Origin: Acidimicrobiia bacterium
Lineage (GTDB): Bacteria; Actinomycetota; Acidimicrobiia; Acidimicrobiales; Iamiaceae
Direction: 5' to 3'
Length of the DNA: 8,521 nucleotides
Assembly (NCBI GenBank): GCA_019247975.1
Contig: JAFBAD010000319.1
Location: forward strand, 1 to 8,521
Part shown: positions 1-6,805 of the stretch, one piece after another
Position numbering within the stretch: the first letter of the stretch is position 1
Layout of the letters: the number at the start of each line of letters is the position of its first letter
The notes under the pieces: generated by a model
Seen by the model: only the letters and a program-made list of their open reading frames with translations
The model's database searches: none
What the model was told of the DNA's origin: nothing
Program-made: the position numbers and the translations under genes

Positions 1-562
1 CGCCGGCCACGGTCTCGTTGGCGATCCCGCCGTCCACCTCGATGTCGACGTCGAGCCCAGCGTCCACGATGAGCGCCCGCAGCTCGGCGACCTTCGGCTC
101 CATGGTCGCGATGTACGACTGGCCACCGAAGCCCGGGTTCACGGTCATGACCAGCACCATGTCCACGAGGTCGAGGACATGGCGGACGGCGTCGATCGGC
201 GTGGCCGGGTTCAGCGCGACGGCCGGCGATGCGCCCTCGCTGCGGATGTGGCCGAGGGTGCGGTGCAGGTGGGTGGCCGTCTCGGCGTGGACGATGGCGG
301 TGCTGCAGCCGGCTTCGAGGTAGCGGTCCAGCAGGTCGTCCGGGCGCTCGACCATGAGGTGCGCCTCGAACGGCACCGATGTGATCGAACGGCACGCCGC
401 GATCACGTCGGGCCCGAAGGTCAGGTTCGGGACGAAGTGGCCGTCCATGACGTCGAACTGGATGCGGTCGACGCCCGCCTTCTCGAGGGACTGGCACTCC
501 TCGCCGAGCCGGGCGAGGTCCGCCGGCAGCACGGAGGGGACGATGGCGATCGGCCGGGGCAC
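1..562 (-). CDS. rpe: Ribulose-phosphate 3-epimerase, C-terminus cut by window edge
   Basis: Interconverts D-ribulose 5-phosphate and D-xylulose 5-phosphate in the cytosolic pentose phosphate (or Calvin) pathway. 187 residues are visible of a usual 215-230, so the last part of the TIM barrel lies off the window. Family motifs occur in order: PSVLPADLARLG (residues 9-20), FDVMDGHFVPN (36-46), EAHLMV (66-71), HLHRTL (98-103), VALNPATP (115-122), VLVMTVNPGFGGQS (136-149) and VDGGI (176-180). Expected metal and catalytic residues Asp37, His68 and Asp177 are present. The usual metal-binding His two residues before Asp37 is Gln35, which is odd. The GTG at 562 is chosen because the protein then begins just before the first strand and no ATG, GTG or TTG lies close upstream in frame; the ribosome binding site is weak (GGA). 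It diverges from the RNA methyltransferase gene, with 23 bp between starts. Family identity is secure; activity with Gln35 is inference. Confidence 0.95.
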   Translation of the reverse strand, partial: MPRPIAIVPSVLPADLARLGEECQSLEKAGVDRIQFDVMDGHFVPNLTFGPDVIAACRSITSVPFEAHLMVERPDDLLDRYLEAGCSTAIVHAETATHLHRTLGHIRSEGASPAVALNPATPIDAVRHVLDLVDMVLVMTVNPGFGGQSYIATMEPKVAELRALIVDAGLDVDIEVDGGIANETVAG

Positions 563-585
563 GGTTCCAATGGTAGGCAGCCCCT

Positions 586-1773
586 GTGGAGGTGCAGACG
601 ACCGCGGTGGCCGCCGGGGGTGCGGCGGTGGCCCGTGACGATGATGGCCGCGTCGTGTTCGTGCGCGGCGCGCTGCCGGGGGAGCGGGTCAAGGTCGCGC
701 TGACGGGCGAGCACAAGTCCTACGCCACCGCCGAGCTGCGGACGGTGGTCGAGCCGGCGCCGGATCGCGTCGTGCCGCCCTGCCCGTTCGTTGACGAGGG
801 TTACGGCGGGTGCGACTGGCAGCACGTCGCGCCGAGCGCGCAACCGTCGCTGCGGGAGGCGATCGTCCGTGACGCGCTCGTGCGCATCGGCCGGATCGTC
901 GAGCCGCAGGTCTCGATCGGCCCGGCGCTGCCGACCGAGGGGTTCCGCACCATCGCCCGGGGCACGGTGGTCGGCGACCGGTTCGCCTTCCGGCGTTGGC
1001 ACAGCCACGACCCGCTGGCCGTCGCATCCTGCCTGATCTGCCACCCGCTCGTCGCGGAGATCATCGAGGAGGGCCGCTTCCCGGGTGCGCGCGAGGTGAC
1101 GATCCGGGCCGGTGCCCGCACCGGTGAGCGGCTCGTGATCGTCGGTCCGTCGGCCGCCGGCGCGCGGGTGCCCGACGGCGTGACCGTCGTAGGGCGTGAC
1201 GAGCTCCGCCGGGGCCGACGCGCCTGGTACCACGAGGAGGTCGGAGGCCGGACCTGGCGCATCTCGGCCGGGTCCTTCTTCCAGTGCCGGGCCGACGGCG
1301 CCGACGCGCTGGTCGACGTCGTCCGAACGACCGCCGCGTCGGTCGCGCCCGACGCCGGATCGGCCGCCGACCTGTGTGCCGGTGTCGGGCTGTTCGCCGG
1401 AACGGTCGCACCCGCCGGCGACGGGCCGGTGGTGGCGGTCGAGCGGGACCGGTCCGCGGTGGCCGACGCCCGGCACAACCTCAGCGGCGACCGGGTCCGG
1501 GTGGTGCGCTCGGCGCTCGAGGCCTGGCGCCCCGACCACGTGGACCTCGTCATCGCCGACCCACCGCGCACGGGGCTCGATCGCGACGGCGTCGCCAGGG
1601 TGAAGGGCTCGCGGGCCGGAGGCATCGTGCTGGTGAGCTGCGACCCGGCGTCGCTCGGTCGCGACGCGCGCCTCCTCACCGCGGCCGGCTACCGCCACGT
1701 CCGAACCACGCTGGTCGACCTGTTCCCGCACACCGCCCACGTCGAGGCGGTGACGGGGTTCGTGCGGGGCTGA
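586..1773 (+). CDS. TRAM-domain class I SAM-dependent RNA (uracil-C5) methyltransferase, TrmA/RlmD family
   Basis: Probably methylates C5 of a uridine in tRNA or 23S rRNA using S-adenosylmethionine. At 395 residues it is slightly shorter than E. coli RlmD. An N-terminal TRAM-like RNA-binding barrel covers about residues 1-56 (GRVVFVRGALPGERV at 21-35). An iron-sulfur-type region follows, with Cys66, Cys76 in GGCDWQH, and Cys149/Cys152. SFFQ is at 230-233, SAM motif I DLCAGVGLFAG at 262-272, DPPRTGL at 325-331, the nucleophile Cys352 in VSCDPASLGRD, and the general base Glu387 in AHVEAVT. The family pattern C-x5-C-x2-C...C lacks its second Cys: Tyr73 (TAC at 802-804) stands there, one base from TGC. 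The GTG at 586 is chosen because it begins the TRAM domain and has AGG eight bases upstream. Whether it is TrmA-, RlmC- or RlmD-like in target cannot be decided, so no gene symbol is given. Its stop codon lies three bases from the stop of the converging propeller gene. Confidence 0.93.
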   Translation: MEVQTTAVAAGGAAVARDDDGRVVFVRGALPGERVKVALTGEHKSYATAELRTVVEPAPDRVVPPCPFVDEGYGGCDWQHVAPSAQPSLREAIVRDALVRIGRIVEPQVSIGPALPTEGFRTIARGTVVGDRFAFRRWHSHDPLAVASCLICHPLVAEIIEEGRFPGAREVTIRAGARTGERLVIVGPSAAGARVPDGVTVVGRDELRRGRRAWYHEEVGGRTWRISAGSFFQCRADGADALVDVVRTTAASVAPDAGSAADLCAGVGLFAGTVAPAGDGPVVAVERDRSAVADARHNLSGDRVRVVRSALEAWRPDHVDLVIADPPRTGLDRDGVARVKGSRAGGIVLVSCDPASLGRDARLLTAAGYRHVRTTLVDLFPHTAHVEAVTGFVRG

Positions 1774-1776
1774 CGG

Positions 1777-3621
1777 CTACTTCGGGGCGACCGTGCGGTC
1801 GTAGATCCGGCCGGTGGCGTCGCGGCCGTAGAAGGTCAGCCACGTGCTGCTGCTCCCCGCGACGGCGACAGGCCCGCGTTCGTTGGTGGAGCTGGTGGCG
1901 ACCGGGATGCCGTTCGGATCGGAGACCTCGCCGGCCTTCGTGACCCGCGCGGCGTACACGTCCGCGTTGTCCGCCGAGTTCCGTTGGTCGAGCCAGGCCA
2001 CCAGGAAGGAACCGTGGAACGCCACGGTCACGCCGCTCTGGCTGCCGCCCGCGGTCGTCACCGGGAAGGCGTCCGCCTCCAACAAGCCGGTTGCGGGGCT
2101 CCAGCGGGTCGCGTAGATGTCGGGGCCACCCAGGCGCTCGTCGGTCCAGACGACGAGTGCGTTCGTGCCGTCGAACGCGAGCGCCGGGCCGCTCTGGTCG
2201 CTGGTGTCCGTGGTGAAGGCCGCACCGCCGGTGTCACGCACCTCGCCGGTGGTTCGGACCCTCGACGAGTAGATGTCGTCGTTGCCCTTCCGGCCATCCG
2301 TCCACGCCACCACGTAGTCGGCGCCGGCGTAGACGACGTCCGAATCGCTCTGGTCACCTGTGGCCGCCGACACGGCGAAGCCGGCACCGTCGAGCACGCC
2401 GGTCGACGGGCTCCAACGGGTCCCGTAGATGTCCGTGCCCGTTCCGGACCGACCGTCGGTCCAGGTGATCATCACGTTCGTGCCGTCGAAGGCGGTCGCG
2501 GGGGCGGTCTGCTCACCGGCGCTGGTGTTGACGGCCAGGCCCATCGTGTCGAGCACCGTGCCCGCCTTGGTGACCCGGGCTCCGTAGATGTCGGACCCGC
2601 CGCTCCGCGTATCCGTCCACGTCACCAGGTAGTTCGAGCCGTAGAAGACGACATCGGGTTCACCCTGGGCACCGGTCGCGTTGGTGATGGTGATCGGCGT
2701 CGTACTCATCGGCGTGCCGTCGGGCTTCACCACCGCGCCGTCGATGTTGTAGCTGCACCCGCAGAGCCCGTAGGTCCAGACGACGAGGTAGTTGGTCCCG
2801 TCGAACGCGGCCGCCGTCCCGGAGGTGCCGGCGCCCGAGGTGTCGCCGGCGAGGTGCTCCGGACCGACCTTCGGGTCGAGGGTCAGCGGGTAGCGGGCGC
2901 CGCGGAGGACGCGTTCGGGGACGACCAGCTGCAGCTGGCGCCCGTGGACCCGGGGGAGGGCCTGGTACACGACGGCCCCAGTGGCGTCCTTCACGACCAG
3001 CCGGCCCATGTCGAGCTCGCCGCCGTGCCCGGACAGGGCGATGTGCAGGCCGTCGTGCTGCGGGTCGATCCTCGCAGCGCCCGTGACGTCGGCGGTGACG
3101 GCGAGAGCACCCCGGCCGGCGGGCGGCGCGTCCACGACGACGTCCCACTCCACCGTTCCGGCGGTCGCGGTCACGCGCTCGTGCACGACGCTGCTCAAGG
3201 CCCGCTCGGCCACGTTGGCGTGCCCGTTCCACACGCCCTGGTGCAGGGGGAGGACCTGTCCGCCGCGAGCCGCGCCGTGGAGCGAGAGCCGCAAGGCGGT
3301 TGCGGCGCCGGCCGGGGCCACAGCGAAGCCGTCCGTGGTGAAGCGGGCCTGGTACGCGCCGTCGCCGACCGCCAGGACATCCGGGTGCCCGGCCACGGCG
3401 CGCACGGGGTGGGTCATGGCGTCGGCCACGGCCGGCGCGTCGATGCCGGCGGCCGCGTGCCCCGTGCCCGAGGCGAGCGAATGCGTTCGCGACCGCACGC
3501 TGCCGGCCTGGACCACCAGGAGGGCGGTGAGCACGACCATCACCACCGAGCCACCGACCTGGGACCAGGTCGGGCGGGACCCGCTGGTCCCGAGAACCTC
3601 CACCGTCATCACCGCAGCCAT
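1777..3621 (-). CDS. Exported/membrane-anchored protein with predicted seven-bladed beta-propeller
   Basis: Function unknown; 614 residues counted from the ATG at 3621. A hydrophobic segment at about 22-41 ends in VVQA-GS, so it is either a membrane anchor or a signal peptide with a possible cleavage site. Residues about 60-250 form a beta-rich domain ending in ARYPLTLDPKV, a closing motif I associate with the N-terminal domains of secreted FG-GAP- or propeller-type proteins. Residues about 265-614 hold seven repeats of about 52 residues. Their conserved Trp lie at 282, 335, 387, 440, 492 and 543, with Phe597 in the seventh; blades 2-6 share a W-x-D-x-R ... D-[IV]-Y-x-x-R pattern. The only cysteines are 287 and 289 (CGC) in blade 1. 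I prefer the ATG at 3621, preceded by GGGGG at five bases, over the in-frame GTG at 3633; an ATG at 3609 is also possible. It diverges from the ECF sigma gene and could be a target of that system, or a surface adhesin or binding protein. No catalytic motif is recognised. Confidence 0.85.
   Translation of the reverse strand: MAAVMTVEVLGTSGSRPTWSQVGGSVVMVVLTALLVVQAGSVRSRTHSLASGTGHAAAGIDAPAVADAMTHPVRAVAGHPDVLAVGDGAYQARFTTDGFAVAPAGAATALRLSLHGAARGGQVLPLHQGVWNGHANVAERALSSVVHERVTATAGTVEWDVVVDAPPAGRGALAVTADVTGAARIDPQHDGLHIALSGHGGELDMGRLVVKDATGAVVYQALPRVHGRQLQLVVPERVLRGARYPLTLDPKVGPEHLAGDTSGAGTSGTAAAFDGTNYLVVWTYGLCGCSYNIDGAVVKPDGTPMSTTPITITNATGAQGEPDVVFYGSNYLVTWTDTRSGGSDIYGARVTKAGTVLDTMGLAVNTSAGEQTAPATAFDGTNVMITWTDGRSGTGTDIYGTRWSPSTGVLDGAGFAVSAATGDQSDSDVVYAGADYVVAWTDGRKGNDDIYSSRVRTTGEVRDTGGAAFTTDTSDQSGPALAFDGTNALVVWTDERLGGPDIYATRWSPATGLLEADAFPVTTAGGSQSGVTVAFHGSFLVAWLDQRNSADNADVYAARVTKAGEVSDPNGIPVATSSTNERGPVAVAGSSSTWLTFYGRDATGRIYDRTVAPK
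1780..2823 (-). repeat. Seven protein-level tandem repeats (propeller blades) of about 52 codons
   Basis: This stretch encodes seven imperfect repeats with period about 156 bp. The conserved Trp (Phe in the last) are spaced 53, 52, 53, 52, 51 and 54 residues. Each complete repeat reads roughly: hydrophobic strand, F-D-G-T-N, L-V-V-W-T-D-x-R, x-G-x-D-I-Y-x-x-R, then a short V-L-D turn and an A-V-x-T strand. Blades 2 and 6 share ARVTKAG, and blades 3 and 5 share TRWSP[SA]TG. The seventh copy stops after its third strand. DNA conservation is local only, for example the stretches encoding FDGTN near 2180, 2490 and 2800. This indicates old protein-domain duplication rather than a recent DNA repeat array. 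Confidence 0.8.
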
Positions 3622-3721
3622 GCGCACCCCCACGTGTCGGCGGCCATCCTGACGGTCAGTCGCTGACGGGTCGATCGTGGGAGCCGGTGGTCGCCGGGGG
3701 TGCCAACCTCACCCGGTGCGT

Positions 3722-3753
3722 CGCCGGCCGATGATCATCCGGGATGGCCGGCG
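3722..3753. repeat. Nested palindrome in sigma-factor/propeller intergenic region
   Basis: CGCCGGCC at 3722-3729 is matched by its exact reverse complement GGCCGGCG at 3746-3753. Between them lies a perfect 10-bp palindrome, GATGATCATC, at 3730-3739. The outer arms overlap the ATG at 3744. It may be an operator, an RNA hairpin covering the upstream start codon, or chance, since 8-bp GC-only arms are not rare in such DNA. The AT-containing inner palindrome is the more notable part. Confidence 0.5.
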
Positions 3754-3763
3754 GCGCCGAAAC
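3735..3763 (+). promoter_or_regulatory. Candidate ECF-type promoter of the sigma/anti-sigma operon
   Basis: A possible -35 element TCATCC (3735-3740) and a possible -10 element CGAAAC (3758-3763) are separated by 17 bp. This resembles the CATCC / CGAA pattern I recall for SigK-type sigma factors, so the gene could be autoregulated. A transcript starting 7-10 bases after the -10 element would begin almost at the ATG at 3774, making it leaderless or nearly so. This would favour 3774 over 3744 as the sigma-factor start. The match is by eye only; in GC-rich DNA a pattern this short can arise by chance. Confidence 0.35.
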
Positions 3764-4352
3764 CTCGGGCAGGATGAGTGCCATCGATCTCCAGGAGGCC
3801 AGCGACGCGGTTCTCGTCGTCTCGATCAGCCGCTACCGCGCGGATGCGCTGGCCGAGGCGTACCGTCGCCATGCAGGAGCGGTGTTCGGCCTGGCCCGCC
3901 GGCTGCTCCGTGACCTCACCCTCGCCGAGGAGATCGTGCAGGAGGTCTTCCTACGGCTGTGGAACGACCCCGAGAAGTTCGACCCGGACCGCGGCACGCT
4001 CCGCTCGTACCTCCTCGCGCAGTGCCACGGCCGCTCGGTCGACCTGCTGCGGGCCGAGACCGCCCGCCGCCGGCGTGAGCAGACCGACCTGCGCCGCACC
4101 GCGGAAGGTGGCTACGACCTCGAGCACGAGGTGGTGGACCTGAGCGTGGCGGAGCACGTGAAGGCGGCGGTGGCGGCCCTGCCGGTGGGCGAGCGGCAGG
4201 CGATCGAGCTCGCCTACCTCGGCGGGCACACCTACCGCGAGGTGGCGGTGCTCCTGGGCGAGCCGGAAGGCACGGTCAAGAGCCGCATCCGGGCCGGCCT
4301 GCGCCGACTCCGCACCGAGCTGCAGTCGGCCGGCATGGGGTTCGAGGCGTGA
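3744..4352 (+). CDS. RNA polymerase ECF sigma factor, SigK-like
   Basis: An alternative sigma factor that directs RNA polymerase to a small regulon when released from its anti-sigma factor. Its 202 residues include sigma region 2 at about 36-107 (YRRHAGAVFGLARRLL, then LAEEIVQEVFLRLW and RGTLRSYLLAQCHGRSVDLLR). Sigma region 4 is at about 138-192 (ALPVGERQAIELAYLGGHTY, then REVAVLLGEPEGTVKSRIRAGLRRLR, the helix-turn-helix). There is no SnoaL or other C-terminal extension, so it is a plain two-domain ECF factor. Two in-frame ATGs compete: 3744, whose upstream sequence lacks a Shine-Dalgarno motif and which lies in a palindrome, and 3774 (MSAIDLQEA), where GGGCAGG directly abuts the start and a candidate promoter would give a leaderless transcript. 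The longer form is given here, but 3774 is about equally likely. It overlaps the anti-sigma gene by one base (TGATG), so the pair is co-expressed. The SigK resemblance rests on the RskA-type partner and overall motif look. Confidence 0.93.
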   Translation: MAGGAETSGRMSAIDLQEASDAVLVVSISRYRADALAEAYRRHAGAVFGLARRLLRDLTLAEEIVQEVFLRLWNDPEKFDPDRGTLRSYLLAQCHGRSVDLLRAETARRRREQTDLRRTAEGGYDLEHEVVDLSVAEHVKAAVAALPVGERQAIELAYLGGHTYREVAVLLGEPEGTVKSRIRAGLRRLRTELQSAGMGFEA

Positions 4353-5098
4353 TGGACCTCAGCCACGAGGAGATCGAGGCGCTGCTCGGCGTCTACGCGC
4401 TCGACGCGGTCGAGGGCGAGGAGCGCGAGGCGGTCGAGCTCCACCTGCGCGAGTGCCCGCGCTGCCGGGCCGAGGTGGCCGAGCACCGCGAGGTCGCGGC
4501 GCTCATCGCCCACGGCGGCGCGCCGGCGCCCGCAGGGGTGTGGGACAAGATCCTCTCGTCGCTCGAGGAGCCGCCACCCCAGATGCGGCTCGAGGTGGGG
4601 CCCGAGGGCGGCACGGTGGTTCCGCTCGAGCCGCGCCCCTCGAGGTCGCGCCTGTCGCGCCTGCAGGTCGCACTGCTCGGTACCGCCGCGGCGATCATCC
4701 TCGTGCTCGGGGTCGCGGTCGTCCGCCTCGATCAGCGGCTCAGCACCATGGACCACCGGGCCACCGCCTCGCAGGTGGCGACCGCTGCGCTCGTCGATCC
4801 GAGCTCGCGCCGAGGCACCCTCGAGCTGCACGACGGATCGGTGGTGCCGACCGCCATCACGCGCGACGGCTCGGGCTTCCTGCTCGCAGGGAGCACGCCG
4901 AGCTTGCGGGACGGGCTCGTGTACCAGCTGTGGCGCATGGACGGATCGAAGGCGGTGTCGCTTGGCACCTTCGACGGCCGCTCTGCAGTCGTGCCGTTCC
5001 ACGTCGGCGCGGGCACCACCACGCTCGCGGTCACCGAGGAGCAAGCCCCCGGCGCCACCCGACCTACCGCCGCTCCCATCGGCCAGATCCGCATCTGA
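4352..5098 (+). CDS. RskA-family membrane anti-sigma factor with zinc-finger N-terminus
   Basis: Predicted to bind and silence the sigma factor encoded just upstream, and to release it on a signal, typically after regulated proteolysis. It has 248 residues from the ATG at 4352. The cytoplasmic anti-sigma domain (1-52) has the helix HEEIEALLGVYALDAVEGEE and a zinc motif H-x3-C-x2-C (His31, Cys35, Cys38). A proline- and charge-rich linker (73-103) is followed by one transmembrane helix at about 105-126 (VALLGTAAAIILVLGVAVV). The extracellular RskA C-terminal domain runs from about 138 to 248 and contains YQLWRMDGSKAVSLGTFD. The start at 4352 gives the TGATG overlap with the sigma stop and has GAGG four bases upstream; the GTG at 4349 is the alternative. 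All expected zinc ligands are present. Its stop codon is three bases from the stop of the converging oxidoreductase gene. Confidence 0.93.
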   Translation: MDLSHEEIEALLGVYALDAVEGEEREAVELHLRECPRCRAEVAEHREVAALIAHGGAPAPAGVWDKILSSLEEPPPQMRLEVGPEGGTVVPLEPRPSRSRLSRLQVALLGTAAAIILVLGVAVVRLDQRLSTMDHRATASQVATAALVDPSSRRGTLELHDGSVVPTAITRDGSGFLLAGSTPSLRDGLVYQLWRMDGSKAVSLGTFDGRSAVVPFHVGAGTTTLAVTEEQAPGATRPTAAPIGQIRI

Positions 5099-5101
5099 AG
5101 C

Positions 5102-6805
5102 TCAGTGGGGCGTGGTGGCGGGCAGGGGGGTGTCGGTGAGGAGGTGGGCGGCGCGGGAGGCGAGCGCCATGATCGTGAGCGTGGGGTTGTAGCCGGCTGA
5201 GGTCGCGAAGACCGACGAGTCGGCGATCAGCAGGTTCTCGATGTCCCACGTCCGGCTCGACGAGTCGACGACGCTCGTCGCTGCGTCGTCCCCCATCCGG
5301 CAGGTGCCCATGATGTGGTAGCTCGCCGGAGCGATCCCGAGCGGGCTGAGGTCCGCGTCGCCGCCCTGCGGCGGTGACGTCGACGTGATGGTCCACTCGG
5401 CACCGGCCTCGCGCAGCACCCGCTCGAGGATCGGTCCGGCGTGCTCGGACATCACGAGCTCGTGGGGGTGTGGCAGGTAGGTGACGCGACCGGCGGGGAA
5501 GCCCCAGGCGTCCTTGATCTTGGGGTCGAGATCGATGCGGTTCGACGCCTGTGCGAGGTCCTCGCCCTGCATCGTGAACGCCCACAGCCGCTCGCGCAGG
5601 TTCGAGTCGCGCATCGCGTCGATGTGGTGCGCGCCCGGTCCGTAGACGAGCGCCTCCCGGATCGGCTGGCCACCACCGCCGTGCTCCACGAGACCACCAC
5701 GGATCCACGGCAGGCCTGCGTCGGCCGCAGCCCGGCGCTGCGCGTCGTCGCCGACGATGTGGTCGTCGTGCGCGCCGGTCACGGAGCGACCCCGCATGCC
5801 GTGGAGCGGGAACGGGAAGCCGCCCACGGTGAAGGTCTGGAAGTGGTACATGAGGTTGCGGCCGACCTGGTCCGACGAGTTGGCCAGGCCCTGTCGGAGC
5901 AGCAGGCGCGGCGTCTCGAACGCGCCGGCCGCCAGCACGACGTGCGTCGCCCGCACCTCCTGCTCGTTGCGATCACGGTCGAGGTAGCGGACGCCGGTCG
6001 CGTAGCGGCCGGACCGGTCGACGGTGATCTCGACGACGTGGCTCTCGGGTCGGATCTCGCCCTTGCCCGACCGGAGCACGCGACGCAGCAGCGCGACCGG
6101 GTCGCCCTTGGCCTCGATCGGGCAGCCGTAGCCGCCGCAGAACCCGCAGTTCACGCAGGCCGGTCGGCCGTCGTACGGCACCGAGTTCACGCCGGTCGGT
6201 GCGCGGTACGGGTGCAGGCCGACCTTCTCGGCCGCGCCCATCGACAGCACCGCGCCGTACATGTCCGGGCCCGGCGGCATCGGGAACGGCCCGGAGCGCC
6301 ATGCTGCGAACGGGTTCGTCTCCTCGCCGGCGACGCCCGCGGAGCGCTCGCACTCCGCGTAGTACGGCTCGAGGTCCTCGTAGGTGACCGGCCAGTCGAC
6401 GACGTCCGCGCCGTCGATCGGACCGAGCGCGGACCGCAGGTGGAAGTCCTCCTCACGGAAGCGGGGAAGCTTCGAATCCGCGTGCACCCCACCGCCGCCG
6501 ACAGTCGTGGGCAGCGCGTTGACATGGCCGACCATCAGGTGGTCGCCATCGGATTCGGCGCGGCGGAAGGTGCGCGGCTCGGTGACCGGGTCGGGCCCGA
6601 GGAAGTGGCGCTGGACGAACTTGAGCTCGTCGTTCGAGTAGTGGCCGATCGGGCCGAACGGCGCCTCGAGCTCGAGCAGGTGGTTACGGCCCTTCTCCAG
6701 GATGATCACCGACCAGCCGGCCGCGGTGAGGACGTCGGCCACCGCCGCCCCGGACGGGCCGGAGCCGACGATCACCGCGTCGCAGTCGAGGTCGCTGGCG
6801 TTCAC
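5102..6805 (-). CDS. GMC-family FAD oxidoreductase with Cys cluster (gluconate/glucose dehydrogenase large-subunit type)
   Basis: Predicted to oxidise an alcohol group of a sugar, polyol or sugar acid with FAD. It has 567 residues. The FAD-binding Rossmann motif VIVGSGPSGAAVADVL is at 11-26 with ILEKGR at 35-40, then GGGGVHADSKLPRF at 103-116 and a second FAD-contact region VVLAAGAFETPRLLL at 289-303. Residues 217-228 carry C-x2-C-x2-C-x4-C, like the cluster of FAD glucose dehydrogenase catalytic subunits that holds a 3Fe-4S centre. The C-terminal GMC domain has the catalytic pair His497 (YHIMGTCRMG) and Asn540 (GYNPTLTIMALASRA). The GTG at 6805 is chosen because it gives a GTGA overlap with the upstream gene stop, has GAGG upstream, and sits just before the Rossmann fold; the longer in-frame extension is Arg-rich shadow sequence. 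No Tat or Sec signal is visible. It is the last gene of a four-gene operon. The substrate is not determinable. Confidence 0.93.
   Translation of the reverse strand: MNASDLDCDAVIVGSGPSGAAVADVLTAAGWSVIILEKGRNHLLELEAPFGPIGHYSNDELKFVQRHFLGPDPVTEPRTFRRAESDGDHLMVGHVNALPTTVGGGGVHADSKLPRFREEDFHLRSALGPIDGADVVDWPVTYEDLEPYYAECERSAGVAGEETNPFAAWRSGPFPMPPGPDMYGAVLSMGAAEKVGLHPYRAPTGVNSVPYDGRPACVNCGFCGGYGCPIEAKGDPVALLRRVLRSGKGEIRPESHVVEITVDRSGRYATGVRYLDRDRNEQEVRATHVVLAAGAFETPRLLLRQGLANSSDQVGRNLMYHFQTFTVGGFPFPLHGMRGRSVTGAHDDHIVGDDAQRRAAADAGLPWIRGGLVEHGGGGQPIREALVYGPGAHHIDAMRDSNLRERLWAFTMQGEDLAQASNRIDLDPKIKDAWGFPAGRVTYLPHPHELVMSEHAGPILERVLREAGAEWTITSTSPPQGGDADLSPLGIAPASYHIMGTCRMGDDAATSVVDSSSRTWDIENLLIADSSVFATSAGYNPTLTIMALASRAAHLLTDTPLPATTPH

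Noticed and set aside
421..1740. Long minus-strand open frame (439 codons) opposite the RNA methyltransferase
   Set aside because: It spans the true methyltransferase and runs out of frame over the epimerase; no motifs.
1770..1780. Bidirectional intrinsic terminator between the converging genes
   Set aside because: Only three bases separate the stops and no stem followed by a T-tract is visible.
1780..2823. The roughly 156-bp periodicity as a DNA-level tandem repeat or CRISPR-like array
   Set aside because: Similarity is mainly at the protein level with diverged DNA, matching propeller blades; there are no short identical repeats with unique spacers.
1984..3666. Long plus-strand open frame (560 codons) opposite the propeller gene
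   Set aside because: Low-complexity Gly/Arg/Val/His-rich translation without recognisable motifs; the opposite strand has clear repeats and a membrane segment. It is a GC-rich shadow frame.
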